From Sphingomonas sp. FARSPH (lineage in GTDB: Bacteria; Pseudomonadota; Alphaproteobacteria; Sphingomonadales; Sphingomonadaceae): DNA of 64,000 nucleotides. The notes under the pieces were generated by a model that had not been told where the DNA came from, did not search any database, and was given only the letters and a program-made list of their open reading frames with translations. The position numbers and the translations under genes were made by a program. Below are positions 9,831 through 17,289 of this stretch, one piece after another. Location: contig NZ_CP029985.1 of the NCBI RefSeq assembly GCF_003355005.1, positions 558,001-622,000 on the forward strand. The letters are read 5' to 3'. How positions within the stretch are numbered: the stretch's first letter is position 1; each line of letters starts with the position of its first letter.

Positions 9831-10193
9831 TCAGCGCTCGCCGAGCACCCGCGTGATCTGCGCCGCGGTATAGGGCTTGGCGACGAACACGCCGCCCGGC
9901 GGCAGATCGGCGTCCGGGATGCGGCAGGCCCCCGATGTCACGACGATCTTGAGTTCCGGCCGATCCGCCCGCAGCCTGTGTGCCAGAGCCAGCCCGTCGA
10001 CGTCACCCGGCATCCGCACGTCGGTAAACACCGCCACTACCTTTGGCTCGCGTTCGAGCAGGTCGAGCGCCTCCTGCGCGTCGGATGCCTCGAGGACGGC
10101 AAAGCCCGCCTCTTCGAGCGCGAGATTGGCATGGACCCGGAGCAGGGCCTGATCGTCGACAACGAGTATGCGGGGACGGGGGGCAGTGGTCAT
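9831..10193 (-). CDS. Single-domain response regulator
   Basis: A stand-alone receiver of 120 residues. The ATG at 10193 begins MTTAPRPRILVVDD, so the much longer upstream open frame is not needed. Acidic pair D14-D15, phospho-acceptor D58 in VFTDVRMPG, T/S switch in VVTSGA and K106 in VAKPY are all present, so it should be phosphorylated. There is no output domain; it probably acts by phosphotransfer or protein contact. It lacks the FATGUY signature of the SdrG-type stress regulators, although a GGAAC-type promoter can be read just upstream. Confidence 0.88.
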   Translation of the reverse strand: MTTAPRPRILVVDDQALLRVHANLALEEAGFAVLEASDAQEALDLLEREPKVVAVFTDVRMPGDVDGLALAHRLRADRPELKIVVTSGACRIPDADLPPGGVFVAKPYTAAQITRVLGER

Positions 10194-10201
10194 GGCAATA
10201 C

Positions 10202-10227
10202 AACCATTCTGACCAAAATCACGTTCC
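10202..10227 (-). promoter_or_regulatory. Possible EcfG-type promoter of the receiver gene
   Basis: On the minus strand GGAAC, 17 bases, then GGTT, close to the alphaproteobacterial general-stress consensus GGAAC-N17-CGTT. Transcription would start almost at the ATG, giving a leaderless message, which lowers confidence. Confidence 0.35.
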
Positions 10228-10267
10228 GATCCGCTTATCGTTATCGTCCTCAACCGGTCGTTAACTG

Positions 10268-10296
10268 CGATGGCCCGCCTTGCGCGCGGGCCATCG
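10268..10296 (-). terminator. Hairpin after the small membrane protein gene
   Basis: An 11-base perfect stem (CGATGGCCCGC and complement) with a seven-base loop, directly downstream of the minus-strand gene at 10307. No clear T run follows. Confidence 0.6.
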
Positions 10297-10306
10297 TCGT
10301 CACGGG

Positions 10307-10453
10307 TCAAAGCGCGCGTCGGCCGGTGAACAACTGGATCAGACCGACGATGATCGCGATCACGAGCAGAATGTGGATCAGCCCGCCCGCGATGTGCAGC
10401 GAAAAGCCCAGCAGCCACAGGATGAGCAGGATGACGGCGATCGTCCAGAGCAT
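10307..10453 (-). CDS. Lmo0937-family very small membrane protein
   Basis: Encodes 48 residues, MLWTIAVILLILWLLGFSLH at the start, a GG turn, a second hydrophobic helix and the basic end TGRRAL. This two-helix pattern is typical of the lmo0937/DUF5670 family of stress-associated membrane peptides of unknown mechanism. AAGGGGA lies just before the ATG. An almost ideal EcfG promoter sits 56-81 bases upstream, so it is probably part of the general stress response. It is short enough to be missed by normal gene callers. Confidence 0.88.
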   Translation of the reverse strand: MLWTIAVILLILWLLGFSLHIAGGLIHILLVIAIIVGLIQLFTGRRAL

Positions 10454-10508
10454 GGTTCAGGTCCCCTTCCAACATGCGACGACGTCTACCGCCCTCGCGT
10501 GGCAACAA

Positions 10509-10534
10509 AACGTTACGCATCCGTGCTATGTTCC
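10509..10534 (-). promoter_or_regulatory. EcfG (general stress) promoter
   Basis: Reading the minus strand gives GGAAC, exactly 17 bases, then CGTT, the consensus for the sigma factor EcfG. It precedes the 48-residue membrane protein. This is the best such match found in the upstream regions of the window. Confidence 0.7.
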
Positions 10535-10635
10535 GCGACGATTGCTAAACCTCGGTTAGCTTTGGGTTTTTGCGCGACATCGCCGGCGATTCTGGATCGG
10601 AGGCGGTGCCGGCACGTTCCCACGTCAGCAGAAGA

Positions 10636-11430
10636 TTACGCAGGATCGCCCAGCAATGTCCTGGCGCGCGCGGCGAGGCGATCGACCGCGGCGTCGTGGA
10701 TGCCGGGCGCCGCGGCGAGTACGCCGAACGCGCGGGCATCCGCCGTGTTGAACCGCAACGGCATGCCCAAGGCATCGCCGATGCCCGCCCCCGCCTCTGC
10801 CGCGATCAGCGCCGCGGCGGCAATGTCCCATTCGTTGCCCCAGCGCAACGTCGCGACGAGGTCGGCCTCGTCCGCCGCGACCATCGCGATGCGCAGCGCG
10901 ATCGAATTGGGCTTGTGCACCGGCGTCAGGTCGCGATCCGCCTTGGGCAGCGCATCCGTCGGCACGCGGGCGCCGGGCAGCGACGTGCGCGTGCCGGCCC
11001 GCAATCGCACGCCGTTGCGCCAGGCCCCCGTTCCGACGGTCGCGCACCAGCGTTCGCGCCGGGCGGGCGCGTCGAGTACGCCGATCGTCGCCTGCCCGTC
11101 CTCGACCAGCGCGACCGACACCGCCCAGCCGTCGCGACCGCGGATATAGTCGCGCGTCCCGTCGATCGGATCGACCACCCAGACGCGCGCGCAGCCCAGG
11201 CGATCGGCATTGTCCACGCTTTCTTCCGATAGCCAGCCGGCGTCGGGCAGCAACGCGGCGAGGCGCACGCGCAGCATCGCATCGACGTCGAGGTCGACCT
11301 CGCAGACCGGGCTGCCCGGCGTCTTTTCCCAACGCCGGAAATCGGTCCGCCACCGGGCGAGCGCCATCTGCCCCGCCTCTGCGGCGACGTTCGCGACGGC
11401 GCGCGTCAGGTCGGCGCGGGCATCAGCCAC
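10636..11430 (-). CDS. Inositol-monophosphatase-family phosphatase
   Basis: A Mg/Li-type phosphatase of 264 residues. Metal-binding motifs are WLSEES near 66-71, DPIDGTRDY at 87-95 and WDIAAAALI in the C-terminal half. The family includes inositol-1-phosphatase, CysQ (PAP phosphatase) and HisN-type histidinol-phosphatase; the short length and sequence between motifs do not decide between them. Its start overlaps the end of pmbA by eight bases, so the two are coupled. Downstream lies a 182-base gap holding the stress promoter. Confidence 0.88.
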   Translation of the reverse strand: MADARADLTRAVANVAAEAGQMALARWRTDFRRWEKTPGSPVCEVDLDVDAMLRVRLAALLPDAGWLSEESVDNADRLGCARVWVVDPIDGTRDYIRGRDGWAVSVALVEDGQATIGVLDAPARRERWCATVGTGAWRNGVRLRAGTRTSLPGARVPTDALPKADRDLTPVHKPNSIALRIAMVAADEADLVATLRWGNEWDIAAAALIAAEAGAGIGDALGMPLRFNTADARAFGVLAAAPGIHDAAVDRLAARARTLLGDPA

Positions 11431-12772
11431 CCGCGACCATCATCCCGTCGACCCGCAACGTCGGTACGTTGGTGCCGTAGCGGAACTCCAGATCGTTCGC
11501 CGGCGTCAGCGCCAGGAACATGTCCCGAAGGTTGCCGGCGATCGTGAATTCGGCGATCGGGGTCGTCACGACGCCGTTTTCGATGCGGAAACCGGCCGCG
11601 CCGCGGCTGTAATCGCCGGTCACCGGATTGACGCCCTGCCCGATCAGTTCGGTGACGTAGACGCCGCTCGCGATGTCCTCGATCAGCGTCGCCGGCGGCA
11701 GCGCACCGGCCGCGATATACAGGTTGCTCGGCGAGACGCCCGGCCCGCCGCCGACACCCCGCGCCGCGTGGCCGGTCGGCTCCAGACCCAGCTGGCGCGC
11801 CGATGCGCTGTCGAGCAGCCACGTTTCCAGCATGCCGTCCGCGACCAATTGCATCGGCGAGACGGGCAGCCCCTCGCCATCGAACGGGCGCGAGCGCAGC
11901 CCGTGCGGGCGATGCGGGTCGTCGCAGATCGTCACGCCGTCGGCGAAGACGCGCGTGCCGAGCGCGTCGAGCAGGAAGCTCGTGCGCCGCGTGATCGCCT
12001 GCCCGGCGATCGCGCCGGAGAAATGGCCAAGCAGCGACGCGCCGACGCGGGGATCGAACACCACCGGCATCGCCCCGCTCGCGGCGCGACCCGGATTGAC
12101 GCGCGCGACAACGCGGTCCCCTGCCCGTCGGCCGATCTCGCGCGCGGGCTCCAGATGCCGGCGATGGCGCGCGATATGGTGCGCATGGTCGCGCACCATG
12201 CCGCCCGCGACGTCGCCTGCCAGCACGCTCGCGGAGACGCTGTACGCGGTGGTCGCATAGGCGCCGGCGAACCCGGCGCTGGTGGCGAGCGCCCAGACGG
12301 AGCGCGAAGCGCTCGCGCCGGCGCCTTCGCTGTTGGTGACGCCCGCGACGCCGCGGGCGGCATCCTCCGCCTCGAGCGCGAGCGCCTTCAGGTCCGCTGG
12401 CCCCGCTGCACCGCCGTCGTCCAGATCGAGCAAAGGCGGCGCGCCATGCATCAACCGTTCGGCGGGGGCGAGCCCGGCCCAGCGATCCTCGGGCGCCTCG
12501 CGCGCCATCGCGACCGCCCGCTCGACCAGCGTCGCGATCGCGTCGGCGGAAAGGTCGGTCGTCGACACGCTTGCCGTGCGCTGCCCGACGAAGACCCTGA
12601 GCCCCATTTCCTCGCTTTCGGAGCGGCCGACATCCTCGACCGCACCAAGGCGCACCGACACGTCGAGCGAGGCATCGGCGGCAAAGACGGCATCCGCCGC
12701 ATCGGCGCCGGCGGAGCGGGCACGGGCAACGATATCTGCGGCGCGTTCGCGCGCCTGGTCGGGGGTCAGCAT
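11423..12772 (-). CDS. pmbA: TldD/PmbA family metalloprotease PmbA
   Basis: 449 residues matching PmbA (TldE), the partner of TldD in processing small peptides such as microcins and in turning over CcdA-like proteins. Family features include GLRVFVGQRTASVSTTDLS, VNPGRAASGAMPVVFDPRV and the C-terminal block ELIGQGVNPVTGDYSRGAAG with IAGNLRDMFL. PmbA itself lacks the zinc-binding HExxxH of TldD, consistent with what is seen here. No tldD was found in the window. Probably in an operon with the phosphatase gene that overlaps its 3' end. Confidence 0.94.
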   Translation of the reverse strand: MLTPDQARERAADIVARARSAGADAADAVFAADASLDVSVRLGAVEDVGRSESEEMGLRVFVGQRTASVSTTDLSADAIATLVERAVAMAREAPEDRWAGLAPAERLMHGAPPLLDLDDGGAAGPADLKALALEAEDAARGVAGVTNSEGAGASASRSVWALATSAGFAGAYATTAYSVSASVLAGDVAGGMVRDHAHHIARHRRHLEPAREIGRRAGDRVVARVNPGRAASGAMPVVFDPRVGASLLGHFSGAIAGQAITRRTSFLLDALGTRVFADGVTICDDPHRPHGLRSRPFDGEGLPVSPMQLVADGMLETWLLDSASARQLGLEPTGHAARGVGGGPGVSPSNLYIAAGALPPATLIEDIASGVYVTELIGQGVNPVTGDYSRGAAGFRIENGVVTTPIAEFTIAGNLRDMFLALTPANDLEFRYGTNVPTLRVDGMMVAGG

Positions 12773-12871
12773 GCGGTACGACTTAAGCGCGTGGTAGGGC
12801 GGATGCTAGGCCGCCGTGCATGCATAAAGGGCGGCCGCGCGATGCGGGATCGGGGCGCTTGGCCATGCCGC

Positions 12872-13225
12872 TCAATCCTTCAGCGGGTCGTGGCCCCAAT
12901 TCATCAGCGAATAGCGCCAGTCGCTATGCGCGACGTCCTGCTTCGGTCCGCCCTGCGCCAGATGGCGCCGGACGTAGCCGACCACCTTCTTCATATGCGC
13001 ATAATCGTCGTCGGTCAGATCGGCCTTATGCTTGTGCTTGATCGCGACGATGCGCCGGCCGGATTTGTGGCCGACGCTCTCGCCGCCCCCGTCGCCATCC
13101 TCGCCCTTCCAGCCGACCCGCTTGCTGTCGTTGGTCTCGAGAAAGCGTTCGAGCGCCGTCGGCGCCATGTTCACCGCGTCGCGGAAGTCGCGATAGATGT
13201 CGTCGTGCTGGTCGGTTTCGGTCAC
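12872..13225 (-). CDS. DUF3140 family protein
   Basis: 117 residues from a GTG at 13225 that has GGAGAG six bases before it; a longer open frame upstream lacks a ribosome site. The sequence is hydrophilic and conserved-looking, with VNMAPTALERFLETNDSKRV, GGESVGHKSGRRIV and the end YAHMKKVVGYVRRHLAQ, the usual DUF3140 pattern. Members are often labelled DNA-binding, but a function is not established. The basic HKSGRRIVAIKHKHKAD stretch fits nucleic-acid contact. It follows the polytopic membrane protein gene by 64 bases on the same strand. Confidence 0.85.
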   Translation of the reverse strand: MTETDQHDDIYRDFRDAVNMAPTALERFLETNDSKRVGWKGEDGDGGGESVGHKSGRRIVAIKHKHKADLTDDDYAHMKKVVGYVRRHLAQGGPKQDVAHSDWRYSLMNWGHDPLKD

Positions 13226-13289
13226 GCGTGTCTCTCCAGATGGATGTTCGCGGGGAAACGCCGGCCAGGACGATGCGGTTGCCGGGGCG

Positions 13290-14720
13290 TCAGCCGAGCA
13301 TCCCGGCATAGCTTTGCGGCGGTACGGGCAGGACCAGCCGTGCCGCGACGCCCGCTAGCAGCACGAGCGCGAGCAGCACGACCATCGCCGGCCGCCAGCG
13401 CATGCGCCCGAGCAACACGCAACCGATCGCCGTCGCGACCATCGACCACAGATGATAGCGAAGGTCGGACGCGATGCTGAGCATTGCGAAACTGCCCTCC
13501 AGCGCCAGCGCGGACACGAACAGCGCGGCGGCGAGACGTCCCGCGCCGTCGTCGCGCCGCAACGCCGGCACCAGCCCGGCGAGCGCGACGACGATCCACA
13601 CGACCGGCCAGCCGGGCGGCAGGTCGGTCAATGCCGCCGCCAGCCGCTGCCAGCGCTGCGCCGCCTCGCCGGGCTCCTCGAGGCCGAGCGTATTGGGTTC
13701 GTTCGAGGCGGGCGGCTCCGCACCGGGCCAGCGATGCGGCACCAGCCAGCGATCGGTGGAATCGAGGTGCGCGAGGCGGTGCGCGGCATAGGCGAGCGGG
13801 TGATGCACCGCGGCGAGCGCCCAACGCGCATAGAGCGTCGCCGGCGACAGCGCCGCAAGGCCTGCGACGTCACCCTGGCAGCGACGCTCCTCGCCTAGCG
13901 GATCCCAGAAATACGCACGCACGCACGCTTTGCGCCGCAGCGCGGCGATCGACCGGGGCGACAGGCCGGCATCGGTCGCGCCGCTCCTCACCGCGATCCC
14001 CGCCAGATCGTAGGTCGGCTGCGTCCGCTCGACGCCGCTGCGCGAGGCGCCGAGCAGATCGTGGTTGATCGGGGACGACAGGCCGATGGCGATCAGGATC
14101 GCCAGCAAGCTTCCCGCCACACCCAAGATCGCGTTTCGCGCACGCGGCACCCCCGTCTGCCGCCGCGCGAGCATCGCGGCGAACGGCACCACCGCGAACA
14201 CGGCATTGGCGCGCACCAGCACCGCATAGCCGAGCAGGATGGCGACCGCCGCCCATGCCGCCTTGGGTAGCGGCTGTGCGCGCAGCCGCCACCAGCCGAC
14301 GAGGCCCGTCGCCGCCAGCATCGCGCCCAGCATCTGCGTGTCCTTGAGCACCACCGGCTGCCAGCCGAGCAGCGGCGGCCACAAGGCGATCGCGAGCAGC
14401 GCCAGTGCGGCGCGCCGCCGCCCGGTCGCGGCGAGCGCGACGATCAGCGCGCCGAAGCCGATCCAATAGCCGGCCAGCTGCACCAGCATCATCGGCGCCT
14501 GCCCATGCGGACCGAACGCCGCCCACAGATGCGCCATGACCGGCGGATGCCAGTCCTCGTAACTGCCCGACAGCGCCTGTCTATACTGGCCGAGACTGTC
14601 GTATTGAACGTAGCCCGGCCAGAATAGCGCGATGCTGGCGAGGAAGAGCAGGGCCATGCCTGCCGCGATCCGCGCGGTGCCGGCGGTGAAGCGGGGAAGG
14701 CTCATGCACGCAACACGCAT
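13290..14720 (-). CDS. Polytopic membrane protein, GT-C-like
   Basis: Up to 476 residues with about ten hydrophobic segments. An early periplasmic loop has YVQYDSLGQYRQALSG then DWHPPVMAHLW: a short acidic and histidine-containing loop after the first helix, as in GT-C glycosyltransferases and related lipid-linked sugar transferases. A second start (MSLPRF) five codons downstream is possible. No specific family is certain and the donor or acceptor is unknown. It sits between lpdA and the DUF3140 gene on the same strand, with a repeat between it and lpdA. Confidence 0.72.
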   Translation of the reverse strand: MRVACMSLPRFTAGTARIAAGMALLFLASIALFWPGYVQYDSLGQYRQALSGSYEDWHPPVMAHLWAAFGPHGQAPMMLVQLAGYWIGFGALIVALAATGRRRAALALLAIALWPPLLGWQPVVLKDTQMLGAMLAATGLVGWWRLRAQPLPKAAWAAVAILLGYAVLVRANAVFAVVPFAAMLARRQTGVPRARNAILGVAGSLLAILIAIGLSSPINHDLLGASRSGVERTQPTYDLAGIAVRSGATDAGLSPRSIAALRRKACVRAYFWDPLGEERRCQGDVAGLAALSPATLYARWALAAVHHPLAYAAHRLAHLDSTDRWLVPHRWPGAEPPASNEPNTLGLEEPGEAAQRWQRLAAALTDLPPGWPVVWIVVALAGLVPALRRDDGAGRLAAALFVSALALEGSFAMLSIASDLRYHLWSMVATAIGCVLLGRMRWRPAMVVLLALVLLAGVAARLVLPVPPQSYAGMLG

Positions 14721-14733
14721 CGGCGCGCCCTGC

Positions 14734-14788
14734 CCTCACCCTTCCCATCGGGAAAGGGAGGGAGCGGCGGAGCCGCGGAAGGGTGAGG
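14734..14788. repeat. Palindromic repeat between lpdA and the membrane protein gene
   Basis: Perfect 12-base arms (CCTCACCCTTCC and complement) enclose a GC-rich core with its own GCGGCGGAGCCGC hairpin. It may end lpdA transcription. The arm type differs from the CCCCTCCC palindromes elsewhere in the window. Confidence 0.7.
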
Positions 14789-14818
14789 ACGGTCCGACAC
14801 CCGCGACTGCTCCCCGCC

Positions 14819-16225
14819 CTAGAAGTGCAGCGCGCGGCCGTAGGCGCTGAGCACGCTCTCGTGCATCATCTCGGACAAGGTCGGGTGCGCGAACACCGTT
14901 TCCATCAGCTCGTGTTCGGTCGTCTCGAGCTGGCGCGCGACGACATAGCCCTGGATCAGCTCGGTCACTTCCGCGCCGACCATGTGCGCACCGAGCAATT
15001 CGCCGGTCTTGGCGTCGAACACCGTCTTGATGAAGCCTTCCGCTTCGCCGAGCGCGATCGCCTTGCCGTTGCCGATGAAGGGGAATTTGCCGACCTTCAC
15101 CTCGTGGCCGGCGTCCTTGGCCTTCGCCTCGGTCAGGCCGACGGAGGCGACCTGCGGGCGGCTGTAGGTGCAGCCAGGGATGTTCCACGTCTCGAACGGA
15201 TGCGGGTCCTCGCCCGCGATCTTCTCGACGCACACGATGCCTTCGTGGCTCGCCTTGTGGGCCAGCCACGGCGCGCCGGTGACGTCGCCGATCGCGTAGA
15301 TACCCTCCACGTTCGTGCGACCGAAACCGTCGACCTTGATATGGCCGCGATCCGTCTCGACGCCCAGCGCCTCCAGCCCGATATTCTCGGTGTTGGGCAC
15401 GATGCCGATCGCGACGATCGCATGGCTGAACTCGGTCGAGGTGACCTTGCCGTCCGCGCCTTTGATCGCGGCGGTGACGCCGTTCGAACCGGGCTCCAGC
15501 TTCTCGAGACCCGACTTGGTCAGAATCTTGATGCCCTGCTTGGTCAGCGCCTTGGTCATGAACTCGCTGACTTCGGCGTCCTCGACGGGCAGGATGCGGT
15601 CGAGCATCTCGACGATCGTCACGTCGGCGCCCATGTCGTTGTAGAAGCTCGCGAATTCAACGCCGATCGCGCCCGATCCGATGACCAGCAGCTTGGTCGG
15701 CATCACCGGCGGCACCATCGCGTGGCGATACGTCCAGATGCGATTCCCATCCGTCTTGGCGAAGGGCAGGTCGCGCGCGCGCGCGCCAGTGGCGATCAGG
15801 ATGTGCTTGGCAGCGAGATCGACCGTCTTGTCGCCCTGCTTGACCGACAGCGTGCCCCCGGACTTACCAGCGCCCGTCACCGTGCCAAAGCCTTCGACCA
15901 CGGTCACCTTGTTCTTCTTCATCAGCCCCTTGACGCCGGCGTTGAGCTGGCCGGCCACCTTGCGGCTGCGATCGACGATCCTGCCGAGGTCAAACCCGAC
16001 ATTGTCCGCCTTCAACCCGTACGCGTCGGCGTGGGTCATATAATGGTAGATTTCCGACGTGCGCAGCAACGCCTTGGTCGGGATGCAGCCCCAGTTGAGG
16101 CAGATGCCGCCGAGCCGCTCGCGCTCGACGATCGCGACCTTCAGCCCGAGCTGGCTGGCGCGGATCGCCGCGACATAGCCGCCGGGGCCGGAGCCGAGGA
16201 CGATGAGGTCATAGGTGTCAGCCAT
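14819..16225 (-). CDS. lpdA: Dihydrolipoyl dehydrogenase (E3)
   Basis: A 468-residue flavoprotein that reoxidises lipoyl groups of pyruvate dehydrogenase and related complexes with NAD+. FAD-binding GSGPGG is at 11-16, the redox disulphide C42-C47 in GGICLNWGCIPTK, the NAD motif VIGSGAIGVEFAS in the middle and the C-terminal interface with HAHPTLSE (the catalytic His-Glu pair). All residues are intact. It follows the 146-residue membrane protein by four bases and probably belongs to the same transcript as pdhC, which ends about 1 kb upstream. Confidence 0.97.
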   Translation of the reverse strand: MADTYDLIVLGSGPGGYVAAIRASQLGLKVAIVERERLGGICLNWGCIPTKALLRTSEIYHYMTHADAYGLKADNVGFDLGRIVDRSRKVAGQLNAGVKGLMKKNKVTVVEGFGTVTGAGKSGGTLSVKQGDKTVDLAAKHILIATGARARDLPFAKTDGNRIWTYRHAMVPPVMPTKLLVIGSGAIGVEFASFYNDMGADVTIVEMLDRILPVEDAEVSEFMTKALTKQGIKILTKSGLEKLEPGSNGVTAAIKGADGKVTSTEFSHAIVAIGIVPNTENIGLEALGVETDRGHIKVDGFGRTNVEGIYAIGDVTGAPWLAHKASHEGIVCVEKIAGEDPHPFETWNIPGCTYSRPQVASVGLTEAKAKDAGHEVKVGKFPFIGNGKAIALGEAEGFIKTVFDAKTGELLGAHMVGAEVTELIQGYVVARQLETTEHELMETVFAHPTLSEMMHESVLSAYGRALHF

Positions 16226-16229
16226 GAAA

Positions 16230-16670
16230 CTATTCCCAAGATAGCCCGCGGCGACGCGCGAGCGGTTTCAGTACAAGCACGTGCCAGCAGGCCGCGAAAC
16301 TCAGTCCGCAGATGCCGCCACACGCCAAAAGGACAGGGAAGATCGCACCAACCTCATCGGACGATATCGACAGGGCGCCAATAGGGCTGACCAATGCTGC
16401 CACGCTCCCAACCGCCAGGGCGAGCAGGTAATATACTCGCGGCGTGATTGGCTTTCGGCCGGCCCGGTGCGTGACGATCGGCAGGAAGATGAGTACCGCG
16501 ATCACCCAACCCGGCGCCGTTGCGATCGCTCCCATCACGGGCATGGCTAAGAGCAGCTTCGGCAACCTCACGATGCCGAGATCGCCATTCAGCACCAAAA
16601 ACATCGCCGAACCTGCGAAGGCCGCGACGATCAGGCTTGCGATCAGCGCGAAGGCCGCACGCATCGTCAT
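16230..16670 (-). CDS. Four-helix membrane protein, unknown
   Basis: 146 residues with four likely transmembrane segments (about 5-27, 40-66, 82-101, 108-130), a positive loop HRAGRKPITPR and a basic end LARRRGLSWE. Its start overlaps the stop of the thioesterase gene (ATGA), and its stop is four bases before lpdA, so it is tightly built into the pdhC-lpdA run. No family is recognised. Being co-transcribed with E2 and E3 suggests a house-keeping but unknown role; a chance insertion between them is the alternative. Confidence 0.7.
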   Translation of the reverse strand: MTMRAAFALIASLIVAAFAGSAMFLVLNGDLGIVRLPKLLLAMPVMGAIATAPGWVIAVLIFLPIVTHRAGRKPITPRVYYLLALAVGSVAALVSPIGALSISSDEVGAIFPVLLACGGICGLSFAACWHVLVLKPLARRRGLSWE

Positions 16671-17068
16671 CAGGCCTGCGGCGGCACGGGCCGCGGCTGG
16701 CGATGGTCGTCGATCGCGACGAAGGTGAAGCGTGCCTCGGTCACCTTGCGCACCTCTTCGCCATGGCGGTCGCGCGCCCAGCTTTCGACGGCGATCGCCA
16801 TCGAGGTGCGACCGACCTTGAGCAGGCGCGCATAGACCGAGACCTCGTCGCCGACATGGACCGGAGCGTGGAACTGCATGCCGTCCATCGCGATCGTCAC
16901 CGCACGCCCCTGCGCGCGGCGCGCGGCGACGAGGCCCGCGGCCGAATCCATCAGGCTCATCAGCCAGCCGCCGAAGATGTCGCCATAGGCATTGGCGTCC
17001 GCCGGCATCGCCGAGACGCGGATCGTCGGCGCGTCGGCCGGCAGCGCGGCGGGAATGGGGTCGGTCAT
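16670..17068 (-). CDS. Hotdog-fold acyl-CoA thioesterase (YciA-like)
   Basis: 132 residues with the hotdog signature of YciA/ACOT thioesterases: NAYGDIFGGWLMSLMDSAAG (helix and catalytic Asp region), then AMDGMQFHAPVHVGD and the terminal strand VTEARFTFVAIDD. Such enzymes hydrolyse short to medium acyl-CoAs in the cytoplasm and free CoA. Overlap with the next gene and a four-base gap to the previous one place it inside the pdhC-lpdA cluster, where it may relieve acyl-CoA pools around acetyl-CoA production; that link is inference. Confidence 0.9.
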   Translation of the reverse strand: MTDPIPAALPADAPTIRVSAMPADANAYGDIFGGWLMSLMDSAAGLVAARRAQGRAVTIAMDGMQFHAPVHVGDEVSVYARLLKVGRTSMAIAVESWARDRHGEEVRKVTEARFTFVAIDDHRQPRPVPPQA

Positions 17069-17072
17069 GCTG

Positions 17073-17267
17073 TCACCGTTTCCTGTCGACCGCGCGCGCG
17101 CGGCGCAGCGGCTTGATACCCATGACGAGCGTCACCGCCATCGCGCCGGCCCCGCACCACCAGATCACCTCGCGCCCCAGCGGATAGGCCCAGGCCGCCG
17201 CCGCCGTGATGAAGGCCGCGGCCATCAGCCCGGCGAGGATGTGGAGGAGCTCGACGAGGGTGCGCAT
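17073..17267 (-). CDS. Small two-helix membrane protein
   Basis: 64 residues: LVELLHILAGLMAAAFITAA and a second segment around VIWWCGAGAMAVTLVMGI, then a basic tail LRRARAVDRKR, giving a likely cytoplasmic C-terminus. It lies 22 bases after pdhC and four bases before the thioesterase gene, so it is probably translated from the same message. No family is recognised. GC content and spacing support a real gene. Confidence 0.6.
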   Translation of the reverse strand: MRTLVELLHILAGLMAAAFITAAAAWAYPLGREVIWWCGAGAMAVTLVMGIKPLRRARAVDRKR

Positions 17268-17289
17268 CCGCGCCGCCAGCCTATCCGGG

